Source: CF-96 sp036269455
Lineage (GTDB): Bacteria; Chloroflexota; Dormibacteria; Aeolococcales; Aeolococcaceae
DNA length: 8,953 nt
Reading direction: 5' to 3'
NCBI GenBank assembly: GCA_036269455.1
Contig: DATARS010000039.1
Span: 1 to 8,953 of the forward strand
Of the stretch, positions 1 through 5,145 are shown one piece after another. Each line of letters begins with the position of its first letter. Position 1 is the first letter of the stretch. The translations under genes and the position numbers were made by a program. The notes under the pieces are model-generated. The model was not told the origin of the DNA. It did not search any database and was given only the letters and a program-made list of their open reading frames with translations.

Positions 1-560
1 CAGCGGTCGACGGTCACCGCCGCGGCGCCGACCTCGGCTGCGAGCCGCTCGAGCCGGCCGACCAGGAGGCGGCGGAGTGCACAGGCGGCGACGTGGCGGG
101 CGGTGGTCTCCGGGCGCGGGGCGTAGACCGGGAGGGTGCGCCAGCGGGCCAGCCTCGGCGCCCGCCCGCGAAGCCGGTTCAGCGGCTCGGCCCCGTCGGT
201 GCAGACGGCGAACAGGTCGAGGTCGGCGCGTCCCGCGGCCCAGGCGCCGAGCGGGTCGACGACGGCGTCGTGCTTGATGTCGAGGAGCAGCGGCAGCCGG
301 CCGGCGAGGTGCTCGACGGCCTCGTCGAGGGTGAGCAGCCCGGGGGCCTCGGCCCGCGCCCGGTCGAGCCCGGTGGTCTCGATCGAGGCACCCGAGGCGA
401 GCAGCAGGTCGTGGCGGAGCACGATGGTGCCGTCCCCGCTCAGGGCCACGTCGACCTCGAGGCGGGCGAGGTCGAGCCCGAGTGCGGCGTCGAGGCCGGC
501 GCGGTCGTGGGTGCCCCCCGGGCGTGACGCGGCCAGCCCGGCGTGGCCGATGAGCTGCAC
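1..560 (-). CDS. Glycerophosphodiester phosphodiesterase family protein (partial, C-terminus cut by window edge)
   Basis: The minus-strand frame opens at a GTG (560-558) and stays open for 186 codons to the left edge. AGGA on the minus strand lies 7 nt before this GTG; the nearby ATG is out of frame. The N-terminus has the GDPD layout: GHAG at residues 5-8, then LEVDVALSGDGTIVLRHD at 34-51, giving the metal/catalytic residues Glu35, Asp37 and His50, and a third core strand, LLLDIKHD, at 91-98. The family hydrolyses glycerophosphodiesters from deacylated phospholipids to glycerol-3-phosphate plus an alcohol. No signal peptide is visible, so a cytoplasmic enzyme is likely. Two departures from the family consensus: the usual HRG...ENT is HAG with no ENT, and the usual Glu of the LxEIK strand is Asp94. 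The fold call is good; the exact substrate is unknown. It is divergent from the SGNH hydrolase gene, 68 bp away. Confidence 0.8.
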   Translation of the reverse strand, partial: MQLIGHAGLAASRPGGTHDRAGLDAALGLDLARLEVDVALSGDGTIVLRHDLLLASGASIETTGLDRARAEAPGLLTLDEAVEHLAGRLPLLLDIKHDAVVDPLGAWAAGRADLDLFAVCTDGAEPLNRLRGRAPRLARWRTLPVYAPRPETTARHVAACALRRLLVGRLERLAAEVGAAAVTVDR

Positions 561-628
561 GCGCCCATCCTGGCAGCAGATGTGCGGGTGGCGCGGCGTC
601 GGATCGCCCGTACCATAGGAGATCAGAG
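561..628. promoter_or_regulatory. Divergent intergenic region between GDPD and SGNH hydrolase genes
   Basis: These 68 bp must hold the 5' signals of both divergent genes. AGGAGA (617-622), 6 nt before the ATG at 629, is a clear ribosome binding site for the SGNH gene. On the minus strand AGGA lies 7 nt before the GTG at 560. TATGGT on the minus strand (617-612) fits a TAnnnT -10 element for the GDPD gene and would give a leader of about 45 nt. TACCAT on the plus strand (611-616) also fits TAnnnT, but as the SGNH -10 it would put the transcription start downstream of the ribosome binding site, so it is unlikely. I see no convincing -35 on either strand. Confidence 0.4.
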
Positions 629-1477
629 ATGTCGCGCCTCCGCGCCGCCGCCGCCGTCCTCGTCCTCGGCGCGCTCGCGGCCTGGGGGGCGCAGGGTGCT
701 CGCCCGCCGGCGGCGTCGCGCCCCGCCCCGGTCTCGCGGGGCGCGGCGGGTGGCCCCGGCTTCGTCCGGGTGCCGGTCGCCGGCGCTCCACCGGTGGCGG
801 GCATGCCCTGGTTCCTGACCATCGGCGACTCCATCACCTTCGGCTACACCCGCGACCCGCAGCTGGCCGGCACCAACATCTCCTGGGCCGGCGTGCTCGA
901 GCGGCGGCTCGCCGCCGGGGGCCGGCGCTGGCGGCTCTTCGACATCGCCTGCCCGGGCGAGAGCACCGTCTCCTACCCGCAGCGCTGCCCCGGACGCCGG
1001 CAGATGCCGCTGCTCGCCGGGCGGTCGCAGCGCGCCGTCGCCCTCGACGCCATCGCCGCCCATGGCGCCGACCTGCGGCTGATCGTGGTCGCCCTCGGCG
1101 CCAACGACCTCCTCCAGGCGCTCAGGGCCGATGCCACCATCACCCAGGTGGACCTGATCGCCCATCTCGAGGCGATCCTCACCGACCTGCGCGCCGCCGC
1201 CCCGGGGGTGCCGATCGTGGTCGCCGGCATGTACAACCCGTTCGCGCTCGCGTCGCCCCGCACCGAGGCCGACCTCGCCCCGATCGACGCCGCGATCGCC
1301 GCCCTCGGGGCACGGCTCGGCGACCCCTACGCCGACTTCCACGCCGCCATCAACCAGCCCTCCGACGGCGCCCCGCTCTGCAGCCTCGTCGACTGCGCCG
1401 ACCTCGACATCCACCCCACGACGCTCGGCCAGCAGCGCCTCGCGCAGTCGGTGCTTGGGGTGATTCCCGGGCCGTAG
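629..1477 (+). CDS. Secreted SGNH/GDSL-family hydrolase
   Basis: A 282-residue protein. The ATG at 629 has AGGAGA 6 nt upstream. Residues 1-24 form a signal peptide: SRLR, a hydrophobic Ala/Leu/Val stretch, then an AQGA-type cleavage site. A Pro/Ala-rich linker runs to about residue 58. The SGNH blocks follow: FLTIGDSITFG with nucleophile Ser68 (block I), ACPGEST (block II, oxyanion Gly), VVALGANDLL (block III, Asn), and DLDIHPT near the C-terminus with His262 (block V). The triad Asp is Asp258 or Asp260; the usual DxxH spacing would put it at Leu259, so the motif is shifted by one. Cysteines beside block V suit a disulfide in an exported protein. Family members deacylate esters of lipids, polysaccharides or peptidoglycan; the substrate cannot be read from sequence. 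The gene is monocistronic and convergent with the beta-propeller gene, with one base between their stops. Confidence 0.9.
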   Translation: MSRLRAAAAVLVLGALAAWGAQGARPPAASRPAPVSRGAAGGPGFVRVPVAGAPPVAGMPWFLTIGDSITFGYTRDPQLAGTNISWAGVLERRLAAGGRRWRLFDIACPGESTVSYPQRCPGRRQMPLLAGRSQRAVALDAIAAHGADLRLIVVALGANDLLQALRADATITQVDLIAHLEAILTDLRAAAPGVPIVVAGMYNPFALASPRTEADLAPIDAAIAALGARLGDPYADFHAAINQPSDGAPLCSLVDCADLDIHPTTLGQQRLAQSVLGVIPGP

Positions 1478-1488
1478 GTCAGCCCGGG
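1466..1488. terminator. GC hairpin spanning both convergent stop codons; candidate bidirectional terminator
   Basis: CCCGGGC at 1466-1472 is perfectly complementary to GCCCGGG at 1482-1488: a 7-bp all-GC stem with a 9-nt loop. The loop holds the TAG (1475-1477) of the SGNH hydrolase gene and the complement of the TGA (1481-1479) of the beta-propeller gene. It is symmetric, so it can form in both transcripts and is the only hairpin available between the two genes. No T tract follows on either strand, so it is not a classic intrinsic terminator. Confidence 0.4.
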
Positions 1489-2984
1489 CGCCAGCCGTCG
1501 CCGTGCCAGTGCCAGCTGCGGCGGAGCCGGGAGGGGTCGCCGGGGGAGCCGGCTCCGACGAGCAGCGGCCGTCCCGACACCGGGTCGGTGATCAGCCCCG
1601 AGGCGACGCCGTCGCCGCCGATCGCCGGGGCGACCGCGGAGAAGACGTAGCTCCAGGCGCGGCCGTTCCAGAGCCAGGTGGTGCCGCCGGCGGTGCCGGT
1701 CTCGAAGAGCAGGACCCGCTGTGCGGCGGTGTCGGCAGCCATCCAGGTCGACCCCGGACGCACCGCGACCGGGGGTCCCTGACGGCGCTGTGTCCAGGTG
1801 CGGCCATCCCAGCTCCAGGTCGCGGCGGGGGAGGCCGCAGGGCCCACCGCGGTGACCAGGAGCGGATGACCGGTCAGCGGGTCGGTGGCGACCACCGGCG
1901 GGCCGGTGAGCAGCGGCTCGGCCGGCGCGCGGGCGGCCGACCACTGCTGGCCGTCCCAGAGCCAGGTCTGTGCCGGCGCGCCCGCCCGCCCGGTGACCAG
2001 CACCGTGGTGTGGGTGGCGGTGTCCGCCGCCATCGCCGACCACGGCCCCAGCCGCGGCGGGGTCTCGGGGAGCTGGAGGGTCCAGCCCACCCCGTCCCAG
2101 GTCCAGGTGTCGGTGAGCGCGCCGCCCGCGCCCTGGCCGCCGGTGAGGACCACCTGGTGGCGGGCGCCGTCGTAGGCGGCGAGCCCGCCGGAGCGCGCCG
2201 GCGGCGAGGCGCCGGGGTGGACCTGGAGCCACCGCCGGCCGTCGAAGACCCAGGTGTCGTCGAGCAGCCGGCTGCCGGGCGCGACCCCGCCGAAGAGCAC
2301 GACGAGCTGGCTCCCCGGCCCGGCGGCCACCGCCTCGCCGCGGCGCAGCGGGGGTGCCGTCGTCGTGACCACCGGCGCGGCGGTGGTGGTCGCCGCGGCG
2401 TCGTGGGCCCGGGCGGCGGGCGGCGTCGGGCGGAGCAGCGCGGTGCCCGCGCCGATCACCGCCGCGACGCCGATCAGGGCCCCGGCGACAGCCAGGGGCC
2501 TGCGCCAGAGCGGCAGCCCGGCCGCCTCGGCGATGGGCGGGTCGGGCGCGGGCCCGGGCGCGCTGCTGGTCGCCGCCACCGTGGCCTCGGTGTCCGGCGG
2601 CGGGGCGGCCGCCGGGGTCGCCGTGCCGGGGACCGTCCACGACCCGCGCATCAGGGCGAGCAGCCGGACGGGGTCGAGCGGCTGCGGGTCGGGGACGACC
2701 ACCCCGGCCTGGGGCAGCCGCTGAGCCCACTCGCGCAGCCGCGCCGCCTGGTCGGAGAGCTCGGCGATCCGGGCCCGGTAGTCGGCGAGGATCTCGGGGG
2801 ACACCGTCGTCGACACCCGCTCGCGCAGTGGCGGCGGGAGCACCACGTAGCCGTCGACGACCGCCTCGCGGAAGGAGCGGTCGGTGATCCCGATGACGCG
2901 GTGGAGGATCTCGACCGCCTCGCGCAGCCGCTCGACCTGGCCGCCGGGGTCGTCGGGGACCTCCGGCCGGCGGGTCAGCCGCAT
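1479..2984 (-). CDS. Single-pass membrane protein with extracytoplasmic WDG-repeat beta-propeller
   Basis: A 501-residue protein from the ATG at 2984-2982. The frame stays open upstream to a TTG at 3134, but that part has lower GC and no matching codon bias, so the ATG is preferred. Residues 1-95 are charged and helical, with a likely short coiled coil at about 65-90. A Pro/Ala-rich linker follows, then one membrane segment at about 162-185, preceded by LWRR, which puts the N-terminus inside the cell. After a Thr/Pro linker come six repeats of T/SW-x-W/F-x-G-x-x-W at about residues 244, 293, 340, 389, 436 and 490, spaced 47-54 residues: a six-bladed Kelch-like propeller on the outer face. I do not recognise the N-terminal domain. 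A binding, sensor or scaffold role is inference; no enzymatic motif is visible. It is probably the last gene of the lipoprotein-proC-TPR unit, separated from it by a structured leader. Confidence 0.8.
   Translation of the reverse strand: MRLTRRPEVPDDPGGQVERLREAVEILHRVIGITDRSFREAVVDGYVVLPPPLRERVSTTVSPEILADYRARIAELSDQAARLREWAQRLPQAGVVVPDPQPLDPVRLLALMRGSWTVPGTATPAAAPPPDTEATVAATSSAPGPAPDPPIAEAAGLPLWRRPLAVAGALIGVAAVIGAGTALLRPTPPAARAHDAAATTTAAPVVTTTAPPLRRGEAVAAGPGSQLVVLFGGVAPGSRLLDDTWVFDGRRWLQVHPGASPPARSGGLAAYDGARHQVVLTGGQGAGGALTDTWTWDGVGWTLQLPETPPRLGPWSAMAADTATHTTVLVTGRAGAPAQTWLWDGQQWSAARAPAEPLLTGPPVVATDPLTGHPLLVTAVGPAASPAATWSWDGRTWTQRRQGPPVAVRPGSTWMAADTAAQRVLLFETGTAGGTTWLWNGRAWSYVFSAVAPAIGGDGVASGLITDPVSGRPLLVGAGSPGDPSRLRRSWHWHGDGWRPG
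1501..2255 (-). repeat. DNA footprint of six propeller-blade repeats (about 141-162 bp period)
   Basis: On the plus strand a degenerate 17-mer of the form CCGTCCCAGNNCCAGGT recurs at 1501, 1663, 1804, 1951, 2092 and 2239, with spacings of 162, 141, 147, 141 and 147 bp. Each copy is the complement of codons for T-W-x-W-D-G-x-x-W. The period is one propeller blade, so this is intragenic protein-repeat structure and not a mobile or regulatory repeat. Confidence 0.8.
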
Positions 2985-3070
2985 CGCCGGACCCCGCTCA
3001 CACGTGTTTTCCTTACGCTCGCAGCGCTGACGCGCTGCATGATAGGGGGGCAAGTATGCCCCCAGGCCAT
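2975..3070 (-). CDS. Possible 31-residue leader peptide overlapping the beta-propeller start
   Basis: A minus-strand ORF from the ATG at 3070-3068 runs 31 codons to a TGA at 2977-2975, 10 nt into the beta-propeller gene in another frame. AAGGAG (complement of 3074-3079) lies 3 nt before the ATG, a short spacing. Inside it a second start, GTG at 3001-2999, has AAGGA (complement of 3010-3014) at the better spacing of 8 nt and would give an 8-residue peptide with the same stop. Either could couple translation to the propeller ATG at 2984, which lacks a good ribosome binding site of its own. The peptide resembles nothing I recognise and could be chance. A one-base sequencing error making GTG 3001 the true propeller start is an alternative. 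Confidence 0.25.
   Translation of the reverse strand: MAWGHTCPPIMQRVSAASVRKTRVSGVRRCG
3021..3038 (-). repeat. Inverted repeat, 7-bp arms, 4-nt loop
   Basis: GCAGCGC (3021-3027) and GCGCTGC (3032-3038) are perfect complements around TGAC. On the minus strand the hairpin ends 6 nt before the AAGGA motif at 3014-3010, so it could influence access to that ribosome binding site. Confidence 0.5.
3046..3063 (-). repeat. Inverted repeat GGGGGCA/TGCCCCC, possible operator or hairpin
   Basis: GGGGGCA (3046-3052) and TGCCCCC (3057-3063) are perfect complements around AGTA. On the minus strand the element lies just upstream of the -10-like TATCAT and just downstream of the possible leader-peptide ATG. 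It could act as a DNA operator dyad or as an RNA hairpin; the sequence does not decide between them. Confidence 0.45.
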
Positions 3071-3108
3071 CAGCTCCTTCGTCGCTGACAGCCTTCCCCC
3101 TGGAGCTG
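3071..3108 (-). promoter_or_regulatory. Inverted repeat that could sequester the leader-ORF ribosome binding site
   Basis: In the minus-strand RNA, CAGCTCC (3108-3102) is perfectly complementary to GGAGCTG (3077-3071) across a 24-nt loop. The second arm contains the GGAG of the ribosome binding site in front of the ATG at 3070. If it folds, that site is masked. The first arm shares base 3108 with the neighbouring hairpin (3108-3125). Confidence 0.3.
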
Positions 3109-3125
3109 CTGCGCTGGCGCGCAGC
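3108..3125 (-). terminator. GC hairpin just after the TPR-like gene; candidate terminator or attenuator stem
   Basis: GCTGCGC (3108-3114) and GCGCAGC (3119-3125) are perfect complements around TGGC. The stem starts 13 bp after the TGA (3141-3139) of the TPR-like gene. No U tract follows in the minus-strand transcript, so a classic intrinsic terminator is doubtful. It may be a transcript-end or attenuator stem, or part of the larger leader fold. Confidence 0.3.
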
Positions 3126-3138
3126 GCTGTCCAAACGG

Positions 3139-4275
3139 TCAGTTCGGGACCACCACGAAGGCGAGGTCGACGGGGGTGAGCGCCACCACGGCGACGCGGT
3201 AGGCGGGCTGGCCCTCGGGGGTCAGGATCGTGGTCCAGCCGTCGCCCTGCTGCACCTCGACGACGTACTCGCCGAGCGGCACGCCGGCGAAGCTGAACTC
3301 GCCGTGGTCGTTGGTGCGGGACAGGTAGTACGGGGGCTGGGTCTCGTAGCCGCCGTAGACGGCGCGGTAGTGGCTGCCGAGGCGCACCAGGGTCCCCGTC
3401 ACCGGGGTGCCGTCGTGCCGCACCAGGGTGCCCTGCACCGGCTGGGGGGCGGCGAGCATCTGCTGGGCGGTGCGCGCCTGGGGGCTGCTCGGGAAGCGGG
3501 CGAGGATGCGGTCGAGGTCGCGCTGCGCGGTGGTCTCGTCGTGGTGGTCGAGCGCCTGGTTGGCGGCGGCGATCAGCGCGTCGGGCAGCAGCGCCTCCGC
3601 CCGGGTCGCGTCGGCGCCGCCGGGCGCGGCGGCGATGAGGTCGTCGAGGGCGGTCACCGCCGCGGCGGCGTCGCCCCGCTGGAGCAGCAGCCGCGCCGCT
3701 CCCAGCGCGTACGAGGGGCGGAGCCGCTTCGCCTGGGCGGCGAGGTCGGGCGGGGGCAGGCTCGCCAGGGCGGCGTCGACCCGCCGCAGGGCGACGTCGA
3801 ACTGCCCGGCGGCGGCCTGGCGCTGGGCGTCGGCCAGCGCGATCCGCGCCCCCTCGCGCTCGCGGTCGGCGATCAGCGCCGGGTCGCCGACCTGGTTGAC
3901 CGCGGCGAGCGCCTCGTCGACCCTGCCCTCGGCGGCGAGCGCCGACGCCCAGTCGAGCAGGGTGCGCTGGGCGTCGAGGTCGGCGGCGTCGACATGGGCG
4001 CGGGCGAGCAGGTAGAGCGGCCCCGTCTCGGCGGCCACCGCCCGAAAGACGGCCACGGCCTGCTCGTAGGCGTGGGTGTCGCGGTAGTGCCGGGCGTCGC
4101 CGACCGACCCGTTCACCGCCCACAGACCGCCGAGCTCGATCCCTCCGGCGGCGGCCATGGGAACCAGCGCGAGCACGAGGCCGAGCATGCGCCGCCGCCG
4201 CGGTCGCCGCCCCCGCCGCAGGGCTGCGTGCACCTCGAGGGCGCCGGGGTCGAGGAGGGGCGGAGGGCCGATCAC
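3139..4275 (-). CDS. Membrane-anchored TPR-like protein with C-terminal carboxypeptidase-regulatory/TTR-like domain
   Basis: A 378-residue protein from the GTG at 4275-4273, three bases after the proC stop, so very probably co-transcribed and coupled. The N-terminus has an Arg-rich cluster (residues 20-29) before one hydrophobic segment (about 30-54), giving N-in topology with the rest outside. Residues about 60-270 are Ala-rich helix pairs of TPR type (for example HAYEQAVAVFRAVAAETG, GQFDVALRRVDAALASLP). Residues about 278-378 form a beta domain starting VQGTLVRHDGTPVTGTLV and continuing TNDHGEFSFAGVPLGEYVVEV, the pattern of carboxypeptidase-regulatory or transthyretin-like modules, which are non-catalytic binding folds. 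A start at Met30 (4188) is possible but would drop the positively charged flank. The function is unknown; an envelope scaffold or surface-binding role is inference. The order of a helical repeat followed by a single beta domain is the notable point. Confidence 0.75.
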   Translation of the reverse strand: MIGPPPLLDPGALEVHAALRRGRRPRRRRMLGLVLALVPMAAAGGIELGGLWAVNGSVGDARHYRDTHAYEQAVAVFRAVAAETGPLYLLARAHVDAADLDAQRTLLDWASALAAEGRVDEALAAVNQVGDPALIADREREGARIALADAQRQAAAGQFDVALRRVDAALASLPPPDLAAQAKRLRPSYALGAARLLLQRGDAAAAVTALDDLIAAAPGGADATRAEALLPDALIAAANQALDHHDETTAQRDLDRILARFPSSPQARTAQQMLAAPQPVQGTLVRHDGTPVTGTLVRLGSHYRAVYGGYETQPPYYLSRTNDHGEFSFAGVPLGEYVVEVQQGDGWTTILTPEGQPAYRVAVVALTPVDLAFVVVPN

Positions 4276-4278
4276 GCT

Positions 4279-5145
4279 CTACCTGCGCTGGCGCTGCCCG
4301 TCGTCACGGCCCTCGAGACGGCCCTCGAGCTGCCGGGTGCGCTCGAAGGCGGCCCAGACCGCGTCGCTGACCACGGTGCGCAGCCGGCCGCGCTCGAGCT
4401 CGTAGAGCGCCTCCGCCGAGGTGCCCCCCGGCGAGGTGACCATGTCGCGCAGCTCGGCGACGTGGCGGCCGCTGCCCAGGGCGAAGGCGGCCGACCCCGA
4501 CATGGTGTCGAGCACCAGCTCGCGGGCGACGTGCCGGGGGAAGCCGAGGTGGACCGCGGCGTCCACGAGCGCCTCGATGAACAGGAAGATGTACGTCGGC
4601 CCGGTGCCGCTCACCGCCGTGGCCATCGCCACCTGGCGCTCGTCGTGGACCTCGAACTCGCGCCCCAGGGCCGAGAGCATGGTGCGGGTGCGCTCCTTCT
4701 GCGGGGTGGTGACGGCGCCGGTGGCGTACCACACCGTCACCCCCTGGCCGATCTGGGCGGGGGTGTTGGGCATGGAGCGGACGATCGCGGGGTGGTTGAG
4801 GCCGTCGCCGAGCGCTCGGGTGCTGGCGCCGGCGATCACCGAGAGGACGAGCTGGTCGTCGGTGAGCACGGTGCGCAGCTCGGGCATCACCGTGGGCAGC
4901 ACCTGGGGCTTGACCGCGAGCAGGACGACGTCGGCGCCCTCGGCCGCGGCCTGGTTGGAGGCGGCGGTGGAGACGCCGTGGCGCTCGGTGAGCACCCGGC
5001 GCCGCTCCTCGCGCGGATGGCTGCAGCAGACCTGGGAGGGGTCGACGAGCTCCCTGCCGAGCATCCCGGCCACCATCGCCTCGGCCATGGCGCCGGTGCC
5101 GACCACGCCGATTCGGGCCCCGGCGAACGCCGCCCGCGCCTCCAT
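4279..5145 (-). CDS. proC: Pyrroline-5-carboxylate reductase
   Basis: A 288-residue protein of normal family length. It reduces 1-pyrroline-5-carboxylate to L-proline with NAD(P)H, the last step of proline synthesis in the cytoplasm. The N-terminal Rossmann fold has IGVVGTGAMAEAM at residues 12-24; VLLAVKPQ and RSMPNTPAQIGQG follow; the C-terminal dimerisation domain has SGTGPTYIFLFIEAL and the family signature DMVTSPGGTSAEAL at about residues 234-247. The ATG (5145-5143) overlaps the TGA of the upstream lipoprotein gene in TGATG, and no strong ribosome binding site precedes it, so translation is probably coupled to the lipoprotein gene. The stop lies three bases before the TPR-like gene. The highly charged C-terminal tail (GRDDGQRQRR) is probably not functional. 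The unusual point is the position, inside a run of envelope-protein genes. Identification is firm. Confidence 0.97.
   Translation of the reverse strand: MEARAAFAGARIGVVGTGAMAEAMVAGMLGRELVDPSQVCCSHPREERRRVLTERHGVSTAASNQAAAEGADVVLLAVKPQVLPTVMPELRTVLTDDQLVLSVIAGASTRALGDGLNHPAIVRSMPNTPAQIGQGVTVWYATGAVTTPQKERTRTMLSALGREFEVHDERQVAMATAVSGTGPTYIFLFIEALVDAAVHLGFPRHVARELVLDTMSGSAAFALGSGRHVAELRDMVTSPGGTSAEALYELERGRLRTVVSDAVWAAFERTRQLEGRLEGRDDGQRQRR

Larger units (their letters stand above)
2985..3138 (-). promoter_or_regulatory. Structured leader upstream of the beta-propeller gene
   Basis: These 154 bp separate two co-directional genes and have lower GC than their surroundings (36 of 60 bases in 3001-3060). 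In the direction of transcription they hold four perfect 7-bp inverted repeats: 3125-3108, 3108/3102 with 3077/3071, 3063-3046 and 3038-3021. A 10-base direct repeat, CGCAGCGCTG (3020-3029 and 3120-3129), lets the arm at 3038-3032 pair with either of two identical partners, the layout of mutually exclusive folds. TATCAT on the minus strand at about 3045-3040 is -10-like, without a clear -35. The region may be a terminator plus promoter, a cis-regulatory leader or a structured RNA; it matches no riboswitch class I know. Confidence 0.4.

Noticed and set aside
611..616. TACCAT as -10 element of the SGNH hydrolase gene
   Set aside because: It would start transcription after the AGGAGA ribosome binding site at 617-622, leaving that site out of the mRNA.
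1501..2255. Regularly spaced 17-mers considered as a CRISPR-like array or tandem DNA repeat
   Set aside because: The copies are degenerate, spaced 141-162 bp and in frame with the W-D-G-x-x-W blades, so they are protein-repeat coding sequence.
2985..3134. N-terminal extension of the beta-propeller protein to a TTG at 3134
   Set aside because: The 50 added codons have lower GC and atypical codon use and contain all the inverted repeats; no ribosome binding site precedes the TTG. The ATG at 2984 is preferred.
2985..3138. Leader hairpins considered as a MITE or REP-type mobile element
   Set aside because: No terminal inverted repeats bound the region, no target-site duplication is seen, and there is no second copy in the window.
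1503..3179. Plus-strand open frame (558 codons) opposite the beta-propeller gene
   Set aside because: It is the complement of a repeat-containing gene with strong codon bias. The protein is Gly/Arg-rich without recognisable structure, and it runs through the structured leader.
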